Assembly (NCBI GenBank): GCA_024663395.1
Contig: JANFAH010000051.1
Coordinates: 62,001-126,000, forward strand
Origin: Pisolithus tinctorius
Taxonomy: Eukaryota > Basidiomycota > Agaricomycetes > Boletales > Pisolithaceae
Direction of reading: 5' to 3'
Length of the DNA: 64,000 nt
The notes under the pieces were generated by a model. That model saw only the letters and a list, made by a program, of their open reading frames with translations, made no database searches and was not told the DNA's origin. Below are positions 10,345-20,855 of this stretch, piece after piece (within the stretch, counting starts at the first letter, position 1; every line of letters starts with the position of its first letter). Made by a program: the position numbers and the translations under genes.

Positions 10345-13300
10345 TCAATAAAAATCCTTGATTGCTGACTGCAAATTCTTCAAGGTGGAGGCTGGCTCCC
10401 AAGTACGATCTTCTTCAGGGTATCCCCTCCAATGCATGAGGAATTGGAGAGCTCCTCATTTCAAATGGGAGTCAACAACATATTCAACCTCATATTTGAT
10501 GTCTCCTTCATTGGTAACCCTCTGCAGTCCAGGCCTGTTAACAGGCTGCCCATCAAGAGCACTGAGATAAGGTTTAACCCGTGAGACATTCACAACTGGG
10601 TGAATTTTCATGTTGTGTGGCAACTTTAACTTAAGAGTGTTTGGAAGTACTTCCAGAACTTCATATGGTCCGATCCACTTTTTGGAAAGTTTATGGCTCT
10701 GCTGTTCTTTTAAAGACAGGTGGTCTGTTGCTAGCCAGACCTGAGATCCAATGGAGTAGGAAGGGGCAGACAAGCGGCATCTATCCGCTTGTTGTTTCTG
10801 CTGGGAACATGCCTTGGCGAGGTTCACTTTTACATCCTGAAACACTTGGAACCAGGATTTGGAAACTTCCTCTGCTGCTTCTACCTTTGAAGTCGTCGGT
10901 TCGACGCCCATCCTAGGTCTATAGGGTCGAGTAACTTCAAAGGGGCACTTGCCAGTAGAAGATGAAGCAGAGTTGTTATATGTGAACTGAGCCAAAGGCA
11001 GCCATTCCTCCCAATGAGCCTGTTGTTGGTTGGCATACATCTGTAAATACTGCTGAATCTCATGGTTCAACTGCTCTGTTTGTCCGTCTGTTTGCAGGTG
11101 GAAGGCCATAGAGAGTTTTTGCTGTACTCCCAGCATTTTAAATAGTTCCTTCATGAAGGAGGAGGCAAACTGTGGGCCTCTGTCCGATACAATAGAGTCT
11201 GGAAGTCCATGGTGTTTCCATACATGTGTGAGGTAAAGTCAAGCTGTGCTAGCAGCTGTTTCTTCTGCAGTGCAGGGGACGAACTCTGCTTCCTTAGAGA
11301 ACCTATCAACGACAACCAGGACATAGGACTTTCCAGAAGATCCCTTGACTCCAAGATCCATAAAGTCAGTCATTAACTCTCTCCAAGGCCCATCAGGGAT
11401 AGGTAAAGGTTTAAGTTCTCCTGCAGGCAGCCTATTTCCGGACTTGCTGGCTTGGCATGTTTGGCAATGCTTCACATATTCTTCCACATTGGGTTTTAAG
11501 GTGGACCACGTGAACCAGCATGTGATCAACTCCTGAGTTCCTTTTATTCCACCATGTCCCACTAGGGGAGAGTCATGCAAAGCATTACGCAGCTTCCTTC
11601 TGAGTGCACTGGGCACCCAGACTTTCTCTCCATCGTAATGAAGACTGCCTCGGAGCTTGCGTCCAGCTGGAACTCCTTCAGCTTTAGCAGACTCAGTCCA
11701 CAGATCTTCCATGAAGGGATTTTCTAGTTTTACCGAGTGAACCTGGCTCAGGTTTATAAATAGGGACTCCTCCTACTTTGCCCTTTCTTTTCCTTCTACA
11801 AAGTCCTCTCGTCTTGACAGGGCATCCAGCCTTCCCATTGTGACTCTGGGCTTGTGAACTATAACACAGTTAAACTGACTAAAGTACTGTGCCCAATGTG
11901 CCTGGCATGGTTGAAGTTTCTGTGCAGTCATAAACCACTTGAGGTTATGGTGGTCTGTCCAAATTTCAAACTGGTATGGGGTAGCCTCGAGGTAATGACA
12001 CCACTGTTCAAGTGCATGAATAATGGCCAGCCTTTCTTTGTTGTGAACCATATAATTAAGTTCTGCCCCAGATAGAGAGCGACTGGAGTAGGCGATGGGT
12101 CTCCAGAGACTGTCATCACATTCAACCAAGAGCACTGCTCCGGTGGCATAGTCTGAAGCATCTGTCTCTAACTGAAACCTCTGATCCTGATTGGGGAACA
12201 TAAGGATAGGTGCGGTAGTGAAGGCTTCTTTTAGCGTGTCAAATGCCATTTGACATTTGTCATCCCAAATGAACAGAAGGTCTTTCTTCATGAGGTTATT
12301 TAGGGGTTTCATGATCTGCACAAAATCCTTAATGAAGTGTCAGTAAAAGTTCGCTAGGCCAAGGAAGCTGTGAACTCTGTGAACATTGGTAGGTACAGGC
12401 CAATCTTGCACAGCAGAGATTTTGGCAGGGTCCATACGTACTCCATCAACGCCAACTATCATTCCTAGAAAGTCTACCTCTTGTTGCCTGAAGATACACT
12501 TCTGTGGTTTGACAAACAAGTCATTTATCTTCAGCCTTCTAAGCACCTCCAACACAATCTTGTCATGTTCTTCCTGACTGTCCGTTTTTGTAAATATCAT
12601 TAGGTCATTGATGTAGACGACAAGCACATCTTCCATATCACCAAAGATATCATTCATCATGTTTTGGAATGTGGCAGGCAAGTTACAAAGCCTGAAGAAC
12701 ATGACTAGCAGTTCAAAAGCACTGTGATGGCATATGAAAGCAGCTCTCCACTCGTCTCCTTCTTTGATCCTAATGTTGTTATAACCCCAGTGAAGATCCA
12801 TCTTTGTGAAGAGTTTGCAACCTTTCAACTTGTCTACAAGTTGAGATATTAAAGGGAGAGGATACGAGTTTTTGACAGTATGCTCATTTAAATAATGATA
12901 GTCTTGGACCATATGCTTCTTCCTGTCCTTTTTAGGGACGAAGAACACTGGAGAGGTTTGTGGCGATTTACTAGGCCATATATAACCCTTCTTGAGCTGA
13001 CTGTCTACGAAGTCACTGACTTCTTTCTGCTCATCAGGGGAGAGAGGGATCAACCTTCCCTTCTTTGGTACAAACGACTCTTTTAGTTCTATTGCATGGT
13101 CCCAAGGTTTCCTAAGCAGCATGCGCTTGGATTCCTTTTTGGAGAAAACCGATAAATATTCGTGGTATGCCTTTGGAACGAGTTCCTCAGGGGTTTCGCC
13201 TGTTTTTGGTTTGTCTGTTCCTAGATTTCGAATCCAGGTTACATAAGAGTCCATGGCTTCCCTTTCGAGCTTCTTGACCCTGTGTACAAATGAGGTTTTA

Positions 13301-14115
13301 GGGGCTAACTGCTGGCATCTAGCCGGGCACCTTCCCATTTTGACTTCGCTGGTTTTCCAATCTATCAGCAGGTTGTGCTGATGTAACCAGGTATGTCCCA
13401 GGATCATGGTACTACCTCCTAGATTGGTTATCTCAGCAAGAAGTTCCTCGTGATGGTCAAGGTATGAAACTCGAAGGTGAGCCTGATGTGTAATCCTTCC
13501 AGCGGAATTAGGTGAACCATCAACATTAAATATGTCAACTGCCCTTGGCAGTGTTATCTTTGGAATCTGGTTCCTTTCGACAAAGTCCTTATCTATAAAT
13601 ACCCCAGTAGCGCCACTATCGAGTAACGCATTAACCTTGAATGCCAAACCAGTATTTGTCCATAAAACCAAAGGGACCTCCACAGAGTCATTTAGGTTCA
13701 GTGTGTGTCAGGTTTCAGACCGTATGGAGGTCTTTGCACTACTACCCTCAAGATCTGGGAGATTGAAAGAAACATTTTTTTGTTTTTTATTGCAAGTGGA
13801 ATTAAGCAGGCTTGGTTTTACATCTGGCCCCGAGCCCTTTTGGGACTCCACTTCAGATGATGTAAAAGTAAGAGAAGAAGAAATGGATTCTGAACCATTA
13901 AATAACTCCTGTGGTTCTTCGATACTAAGAAAAGAGAAACAATTGAATGAGACTAGTGGTACACTATTTTTGGGTCTTATATTTTCGATTTTTGTATTTT
14001 CTTTCATATTTTTAAGTCTGTAAGTAGAACGAAATCCGTAAAAAGAAGAAGAAGAGAGAGGGGAAACAGGAAGAAATGTCCGCATATGAGAAGAGTCTGC
14101 AGGACCTGATTTCAC
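10345..14115 (-). pseudogene. pol: Pol polyprotein of chromovirus A (PR-RT-RH-IN-chromodomain) with five in-frame stops
   Basis: A single reading frame of 1257 codons runs from 14115 to 10345 without any frameshift, broken only by stops at 13708, 12340, 11773, 11239 and 10456. Four are TGA where CGA (Arg) is expected; one is TAG. Domains: protease LLDSGATGVFID near 13620; RT 12340-13150 with the active site reading YIND instead of YIDD (12604-12615); RNase H (ETDASDYATGAVLL near 12150); integrase with H..H..CQTCQ zinc finger near 11480 and a DRGPQF-type core near 11180; chromodomain HWRGYPEEDRTWEP near 10390. It lies in the -1 frame relative to gag and overlaps its stop. Non-functional as it stands, but otherwise well preserved. 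Confidence 0.9.
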
Positions 14116-15107
14116 TGCAGCTCCAATTCTTTTAACAGGTTAACATGAGCGATGATCTGTTCGAAGCTCATCCCCTCCATTGCCTTTAGGTGGGGGTCAG
14201 GTCCAGTGTCAGTATTTGCAGCCCTGATGGGGTGTCCTTGTGGTTGTGCCTGTTTAGGACACTCGTTTCTGTAGTGGCCTTTAAGACTGCATCCAAAGCA
14301 TGTGATGTGGGACTTGTCCTTAGGGGGTCCCTTCCTCTTTCCCTGCTGTGGAGCGGTGCCAATATCCATGGGAGTGCCAACTCCGGGTTGCGTGCCTGTG
14401 GCTGAGAAGCCACGGGGTTGGTTTTGAGGCCATACCCTCGAAGAGGAGGCCGTCATGTAGCGGTGGTTTTCAAAATTGCAAGCCACCAACCAGAGCTCTG
14501 TTACATAGTCTTTGTACATATCTTTCCTTTTCCCCAGATGGTGCATGAGCCAAAGCACCTCAGGGTTAATCGCCTGTTCGAGGCACAGGATAGCCAGGTC
14601 ATCAGAAGCGCTTGCCATCAGCTTCCAACTGTCGAACTCCACCAAAAAGGCATCCATCCGAGACTGTCCTTGCCTCGCTTTCTGCATCTGTTTCTGGGCC
14701 CAATCCCCATTGTTTATGGGCCAGAAATGAGAATTGAGGTTGGCCACCACCTCATTGATGCTTGGCCAGTTTCCATTTGCCAAGTGCGAATCCAACTTGG
14801 CCCATGTGTAGTTACCAGCTATCAGCCCGGTCATCTGGGTCCAGAAAGCCATACAATCCTGGCTTGTATAGCAGTGGACTGCTGCTTTGCAGTAGGCTCT
14901 CATGCAGATTGCCCACTCTTCATACTTAGCCACAGAACCGTCGAAAGTTCCAGGCTCTGTGACACCCCTCTTTGTGGGGTCAAAATTGGTTGTTTGCACT
15001 GCAGCTGGCACTGGCATATACTGCTGCATTGCTTGGGCCATAGCTGCTGCCATGGCTTGCACCATTGCATAATCAATGGTGGGGGGTTGTGGCTGTGCGG
15101 GGTCCAT
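14112..15107 (-). CDS. gag: Gag of chromovirus A (331 aa)
   Basis: The intact 331-codon frame starts MDPAQPQPPTIDYAMVQAM. It carries a capsid-like middle region (FDGSVAKYEEWAICMRAY) and one C-terminal zinc knuckle CFGCSLKGHYRNEC (C-X2-C-X4-H-X4-C). It should form the particle that packages the element RNA. The TGA stop overlaps the pol frame (-1), so pol would need frameshifting; I see no clear slippery heptamer, only TTAAAAG about 20 bases upstream. It is the only long uninterrupted retroelement gene of element A. Confidence 0.88.
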   Translation of the reverse strand: MDPAQPQPPTIDYAMVQAMAAAMAQAMQQYMPVPAAVQTTNFDPTKRGVTEPGTFDGSVAKYEEWAICMRAYCKAAVHCYTSQDCMAFWTQMTGLIAGNYTWAKLDSHLANGNWPSINEVVANLNSHFWPINNGDWAQKQMQKARQGQSRMDAFLVEFDSWKLMASASDDLAILCLEQAINPEVLWLMHHLGKRKDMYKDYVTELWLVACNFENHRYMTASSSRVWPQNQPRGFSATGTQPGVGTPMDIGTAPQQGKRKGPPKDKSHITCFGCSLKGHYRNECPKQAQPQGHPIRAANTDTGPDPHLKAMEGMSFEQIIAHVNLLKELELQ

Positions 15108-15873
15108 TTCTGCTTGTCAGCAGGACCGGTTTTTGGAGGGGGCGGTGGATGGAATGTCTGTTCCAGAGGTTGTAGGGAGTATTAAAAATGAACCCAAGTT
15201 CGTTTGGGTCAGGAGAGGGTGAGGGCGAAGGATAAACGAGCTCCAGAGTTACCTCACGGAAGAGCTCGAGAGGGGGTAAGGGAAGCAGGGTAAGTGGGGA
15301 GAGCGAGTGCGAGAGGTGCGGAGTAGAGAATTCTCTTTTATAGGGGAGAAACCTAAGAGGGAGACAGAGCTCAACCTCTTCCTTCTTGATAGCAAGAATG
15401 GTGGTAATGTAAGGGTAATGTAGGCATACTACTCGCCGATGGTGTTCAAGACCACTAAACATGTAGTCTGTTTGCTATCGCACACCTGATCAACTTCCTA
15501 GAAATAGGGAAGGACCAGCCTGGCACACTAAGCAAACTATGGTGGGTGCGAGAATGTCGACTATGGGTCTACCTCCACTGCCATGTGGGAACTATGACTA
15601 TATATGGCTCAGCCGCTCTGGACCTTGTGGGCCCTTTTGATCAAGCATTGCCCTTTGTACACCGAGCTCGACCTCAGGATGGTGTATATACGTAGAATAA
15701 AACTCCCTAAGACATTTGCCCAACTGGCTCCATCGCTCAGGCACTCTTGGTCACACTGACGGAGGCGAAGAGGAAAGGCTACTGGGCAAACTGCCTGCTA
15801 TGACTATCATACTGCCGTTAACCCTCGGCGCCAGGTATGAGGTGATAGGGGAGAAGTAGTAATCTAGTTCAAG
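15108..15873 (-). other. 5' leader of element A
   Basis: About 770 bp between gag and the 5' LTR (on the right). It has many CpGs. An open frame on the same strand (15073-15462) overlaps the start of gag in another frame and is probably not coding. I see no further gene. Confidence 0.5.
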
Positions 15874-16273
15874 TGAAGCAATCAAAGATGAGAGTCTTCT
15901 CAGCTATCATGTCAAACCAGAGAGACTTGGGAGTGGCACCTGTTGATTGAGGGACAAGCTCAAAATGAACTAGATTAGAGAACCTGGCTACAACAAACAA
16001 TGGGACTTATATACTGCCTTACTGTTTGTACGTACTGCCATGAAAGAACATTCTAGAAAGAAGTAAACAAAAGAGAAAACTATGCCATTGGATGAACGTG
16101 AACATGTGTTAGCAACGAGGCATGGCCTTACTAAGTATCATGTAAGTGTGAAGAGTAAGCAAAAGGAAAAGTCTGAGATGACTAAGTATCCCTAAAAGCG
16201 GAACCCTAACCAGAAGGTGGATATATAAAGGCAAGTAGGAAACGTGGAAGTGAAAAGTCTACCAGTCATTACA
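15874..16273 (-). repeat. 5' LTR of element A
   Basis: 400 bp, partner of 9806-10205, followed on the right by the ATTTG duplication. A TATATAAAGGC stretch (about 16221-16231 on the plus strand) is present in both LTRs. Confidence 0.92.
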
Positions 16274-16419
16274 ATTTGGTTGGTTTCCACCACCATTCCA
16301 CACTTTGACTCACATCTGGAGCCCACCACGAGGGGTGGTTATTCCTGGATCAAGAAAGAAACCCTGTTCACTCATCCTATTGAATCTTGCATCTAAATCC
16401 TACTTGATATCTCATTACT

Positions 16420-16782
16420 ATGTCATCCACCATCCCCACCATCTATCCTCCTGTATCATCAGCAGCTCCAGTAGCTGTGGCTGCCCCCCCTGCTTGTTCT
16501 GTCCTCACTATGCCCCTGCTTGGCATGAAGTCTGCTCCTGAACTCTTCTGAGACCATACTCATGTTTGCTCCATTTTGGACCACTATGAATGCCTCTGTG
16601 CCTACCACAATGTCACTTCTGACCAGGAAATGGTTGAGTCAATCCTCCAGTACTGCAATGCTCATGTTAGGGAGATTATTGAAGGAATGGCTCACTACTA
16701 CACTCCTAACTAGGCTAACTTGAAGGCTGATCTCCTCAAGTACTTTGATGCCAATCTGTCAGATGTAAGGTTCTTTGAAAGG
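16420..16782 (+). pseudogene. gag: Gag of gypsy family C, N-terminal part
   Basis: ATG at 16420 opens MSSTIPTIYPPVSSAAPVAV and continues through HYECLCAYHNVTSDQEMVES and LKADLLKYFDANLSDVRFFER. There are two stops: a TGA after PELF and a TAG after HYYTPN. At 16782 the frame is cut by element B1 and resumes in phase at 25319 (RLKSFALELG). This is a retrotransposon gag of the fungal gypsy type, not a host gene. Confidence 0.65.
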
Positions 16783-17492
16783 TGTCAAGTCCAGGCCTAC
16801 TCCAACCAACTCTGATGCTAAACAAGGCCCAGAGAGTGGTTTGGAAGCAAGTCCAACACAGAAGAACAGAACTCTGACTGGTGGAGTGGTGGCAGGAATG
16901 AAGTCTGCCAGGACAAATGTGGAGTGGAGTGAGGGCATTGGGTTTAGCTCATGCGCTACCCCCTTGCACGATCTCAGCCCTCATATTTCAGAGGGAGAGT
17001 ATAGATGGAGAGTCAGAGGCAGAAGGAGTAGGAACTAAAGTTGATATTCATACTGAAGAACAGTGGAGTACAATACATGCTTTTATACTGTTACAGAGGT
17101 ACAGTAACTGGAATTGGAACTGACATACAGAGACTCGTAAAATTTCAAGTAAAACTTCCTAGACAACGAATGAAGGGTAGATGGAGGACATACAAACAGG
17201 TAACATAGAACATTCAGAAAAGGAAACAGTCCAGGTGCTGGACCATGCAGTGTGTGTGCTGTGGAGTATCTGACTGTGTGCTGTCAAGGAGAAGTCTGAA
17301 GGGTGGTCACATGACTCTTCAGAGAATGGTCCACCTGGTCTGGTAGGAGAGCAACACAAGTCTGACAGCAGTCGGAGCAGAGATGGTTTGCAACCAACAG
17401 AAGCTGGGCAGAGTTGGTGCAGAGTGGATGAATGACTGGCGGAAGAGGGTGCAGAGGGTGTAGGGACTTATAATGAATGCATGGTCATGACA
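16783..17492 (-). repeat. 3' LTR of B1 (710 bp)
   Basis: TGTCA/TGACA ends. Relative to 24546-25313 it lacks two short blocks, one near the start (around the words ATATAAGGTCTAG) and one around AACTCCGACAGG, which together explain the 58-bp length difference. Confidence 0.9.
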
Positions 17493-17684
17493 GTGCCCCC
17501 CCCTTAGGGCCTGGACCCCTGGAGGCCACAAGTACGGGATGAGATCAACATGAGTTGATCATTTGAAATTAGTTTGATGCCTCAAGGACAATGGTTTAGC
17601 TGCAGTGGAGCTCCATCAGAGTTTGAAGGACCGCTTAAAAACACATGTTAGGGTACCAAACCTCCATCCTTTCCCCCCATCATC

Positions 17685-18962
17685 ATGTCCTCCCATCGCC
17701 AGAGCAAAACCCCCCAACCAACCCCTGGTCATGTCCGCAACTACTCCCAAGTCATGGATGAAGAGTTGGTTGTCCTGACCGACAACTCCACTGACACTGA
17801 ATGAGAGAAGTCTGTGGAGAAGGCACACCGACGAGAGGAGGTCAAGTGGAGAGAGAGAGAGCACAAGGCAGAGTGCAAGGCCAAGAGGCAGAGGGTGGAG
17901 GAGGAGCATGAGGAGGCCAAGAGGCAGAGGGCGGAGGAGGAGTGGTTGGAGGCAGAGCAGAAGAAGAGAGCAGAAGAGGAGGCTCAGAGGAGGAGGGTGA
18001 TGGAGGAAGAGGAGGCTCGAAAGAAGAGGGCAGCAGAGGAAGAGGCAGAGAGCCTCTCAAGAGAGGGCCCAGGCCAGGCGGGATGAGGCTGTGCAGAGGT
18101 GAGTAGCAGATTACTGTGAGTCAGGCAGAGCTGACTTCTCTTTTTTTTTCTGACCTTATTCTATTTTAGGTTAACCAGTGCAGTGTATGATGTTAACACT
18201 GCCCAGAAGGTCCCTGGGGCCTCTGTGGTGGTCACTGCAACCAGGCAGCACCCCTGCACTCACTGGGTAGCGAGTCCAACGGCAGGCCAGTGTGAGCCAG
18301 GACAAGGTAAGACCAGGGCCTGTGTGCCCTGCCATAACAAAAAGAAGACATGCAGCTGGACACAGGAAGAGGTGGTGGCAGGGCCTTCGCAGAAGAGAGC
18401 AGGGACAGGGAGCTCCCAAGGAGAGAAGAAGAAGAGGACACGAGGGAAGGGAAAGGAGAGAGTGATGGAGACAGAAGAGGCAGACAATGAGTGGGAGGCA
18501 GGTGGAGAAGATGAGGAAGAGCCAGCAACACCACATGAGGGACCCTCGAGGGTGGGGGTCTCCTCCTGGTGGGTGGAGTGGGAGTGGGAGAGGCAGCTGC
18601 AGGCTGTGGAGAGGTATGCGGAGGCACACAAGAGGGCTGCGACTGCCTTCGAGAGGATGGCAGAGGCAGTGGAGCGGATGGTGGCAGCAGCAGAGAGGAC
18701 AGCCAACAAATGGGGGCTGTACCACGAGTGGGCGGAATGGGTGGAGATGAGGAGGAGGGAGGATGTGCGTGAGGCCAGGATGGCCGAGCTCGAGTGCACA
18801 GGTGGAGGTTGGAAGAGGCCTCAGTTAGAGGCGGCAGAGGACCATCAAGAGGAAGTGGATGAAGGTGCAGATGGGGATAACAAGGAAGAGGAAGAAGTCG
18901 GAGGAGAGAAGGAAGGTGGAGAAGAACAGGAGGGTGGTGGAGAACAAGTGATGGAAGAGTAA
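17685..18962 (+). pseudogene. Antisense accessory gene of element B: coiled-coil and Cys-rich zinc-cluster-like protein, two exons
   Basis: The gene runs opposite to pol between pol and the 3' LTR, ending 186 bp from the pol end. ATG at 17685 gives MSSHRQSKTPQPTPGHVRNY. A TGA (expected Arg) follows LTDNSTDTE, then a highly charged coiled coil (EEAKRQRAEEEWLEAEQ). A small shift near 18055-18065 changes frame. The intron 18099-18169 (71 nt, GT...TTTTAG) joins AVQR to LTSAVYDVNTAQKV in phase. Exon 2 has Cys residues in HPC..., GQC and RACVPCHNKKKTCSW, resembling a Zn2Cys6-like cluster, then an acidic/Trp tail. Role unknown; DNA binding is an inference. Related pieces lie at 52231-52684 and 53692-53764. 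Confidence 0.7.
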
Positions 18963-20507
18963 AGTAGTTTTGTTTTCTTCTTTTTTTTTTTTGTTTGTAT
19001 ATTTTTTGTACTACTACAAAATAGACTTGTGATTTTGTTTGTGACTCTGAGAAGTGAAATGGACAAGCAGAGAAAATTCTAAAGTACTTAAGGTAGTTCG
19101 GTAAGGGGCAGAGTTGGCCTGTGGAGGAAGGTTATGTAGGTGGAGTACTATGGCAGAGGTTGGTATGGGCCAGGTTTGTGTGGATAGCATTTGTGGAAAG
19201 CAGAGACTATGTTGGAAGTGTGATCTAGTTCAGTTGCAAGCAACCAAGAGGTTTCCTCATTGGTGTTCTCGCAACCAGCCCAGCAGACTAGATACAAGAG
19301 CTGACAATGGTGGCAATGGCGGTCCACCTTAGAGTCGAGTATCTCTGATACTTCATACTCACGGTCACCATTGACATCCACTGGTGGAGGTGGAGGTTGT
19401 TGTTGGTTTGGGAAAGGATTGGCTGCTGTGGTGTCCAATTGAGAGACATGGAAGACTGGATGTACCAAGCACATAGAGTCAGGGAGTTTAAGGGTGACAG
19501 AGTGCATACCTGGCCTGGCCAAGATGGTGAATGGACCTAAGTACTTTTCAGAGAGTTTTTCCGAAGGACCAGTGGAGCAGGAGTACTTGGCTTTGATGTA
19601 GGCCTGTTCTCCAACCTTGAACTCAGGTGGAGGTATGCATTTGGCATCTGCTGGACCCTGGTAGCGCTGTTGAGCAGCAAACATTTCAGAGCAGAGGAAG
19701 TCATGAAGGGTGGAGAGCTCAATGACATAGTCATGAGCCCTTGGAGAAGTGAAGTCTTGGTCAGGGACCACAGACAGGTTTGGATGGTATCCCTTGTTAG
19801 CGAAGAAGGGAGAGACACCAGTAGTTGCACTTGGTGCATTGTTGAAAGTGAACTCTGCTAGAGGTAGCAGCTCAGCCCAATTGTCTTGTTGGTAGTTACA
19901 GTAGACATGAAGGTACTGCTTGAGGGTCTGGTTCGTTCACTCGGTCTGGCCATCGCCTTCTGGGTGGTAACCCGAAGTGAAGTGAAGGCGCATATCAAGG
20001 GCTTTTCCTAGTGAGTGGAAAAAGTGTGAGATGAACTCAGGACCTCTGTCGGAGATGACATTAGCTGGCACTCTGTGCTTGGAGAAGACATGGGTTAGGA
20101 AGAGCTTAGCAAGTTCGGCAGAGGTGACAGAGTTGTGGGTGGGGATGAACACTGCTTGCTTTGAGAGGTGGTCCACTACCATGAGTATGGTGGAGTAGCC
20201 ATCAGAGTTGGGGAGGTGTTTGATGAAGTCCATGGAGATGGAGTTCCAAGGTCTCTCTGGGACAGGGAGTTGCTTCAGTAGACCATAAGGGCAGTGGCAT
20301 GGAGTTTTGCTCCATCCACAGGTGGTGCAAGGCCTGACATATTCTTTCATGTCGGAGTGGAGGTTAGGCCACATGTAGTCCCTGCAGATGAGTTCTAGGG
20401 TGCAGTTTTGCCCAAAATGGCCTGCTAGAGGATGATCATGCTTGAACCGAAGCACTTGAAGGCAGAGGTCATCAATGTCAGGGACAAAGATATGACCATC
20501 AAGGCGG

Positions 20508-20855
20508 TGTAGGAAATTAGATTTAAAGAGGAGGTTGAGAGAACGATGAGATCTGAGGGGAGAGAGTAAGCCAAAAAGGGGCTTCTATAGCCTGGGACTG
20601 TATCCTGGTAGTCATCTGAAGGCTTCTGAGGCTGTCTTGGTGCAGGGAACGACCTGCTCGATTTCGTCTCTCGTCTGTGGTAACTCGTCTATTATTTTTA
20701 AGGAAAACTAACTATGCCAGTCACTAGGTAGTGCTGACTAAGCAACAAAAAAAGCGAAACCCTAAGAACAAGTAGCAGAGGGATAGCTAGAACAAAATAA
20801 AGTAAAATCATCAAAATAAAACAATTCCCCCAGTAGGGAAATTACATTCCCTACA
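20508..20855. mobile_element. 348-bp insertion in B1 pol, solo LTR or MITE (TGTAGG...CCTACA), 4-bp TSD
   Basis: Ends are TGTAGGAAATT and ATTCCCTACA, inverted to each other for about 10 bases. GCGG lies on both sides (20504-20507 and 20856-20859). Removing the insert plus one GCGG (352 bp) restores the pol frame and gives ...LLRLDGHIFVPD across the join. It holds more CpGs than the host element. No coding capacity. An imperfect palindrome (GTAGGGAAATTACATTCCCTAC) occupies 20833-20854. Confidence 0.75.

Larger units (their letters stand above)
9806..16273 (-). mobile_element. Complete Ty3/gypsy chromovirus, family A (6468 bp)
   Basis: Two 400-bp LTRs bound the element, and ATTTG is duplicated at 9801-9805 and 16274-16278. 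Removing the element restores the X end sequence. The order on the minus strand is LTR, gag, protease, RT, RNase H, integrase, chromodomain, LTR. A purine tract (AGGAGGGGATAG in the coding sense, just right of 10205) precedes the 3' LTR. The sequence next to the 5' LTR (TTGAACTAGATTAC in the coding sense) could be the primer-binding site, but I cannot match it to a tRNA. The LTRs differ at only a few sites, mostly CpG/TpG, so insertion was fairly recent. Confidence 0.92.
7471..16314 (+). mobile_element. Family X copy X3, composite with two nested elements
   Basis: X ends lie at 7471 (TGTCACACACC) and 16314 (TTTGACTCACA). Inside are a solo LTR (7743-8268) and the complete chromovirus A (9806-16273). 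Without them X3 is about 1.85 kb, close to the 1806 bp of X4. It keeps the conserved ORF (with one stop) and a TATA-like box (about 9319-9329). The flanks do not give a clear duplication (ACTGG left, TCTGG right). Confidence 0.7.

Noticed and set aside
14418..15185. A 255-codon plus-strand frame opposite gag of element A
   Set aside because: It is the shadow of the intact gag, which has a zinc knuckle and correct element context; no conserved motif on the plus strand.
18171..18799. Long minus-strand frames opposite accessory exon 2
   Set aside because: Ser/Pro/Leu-rich complements of a Glu/Arg/Gly-rich coding region; the plus strand has the intron in phase and the Cys motif.
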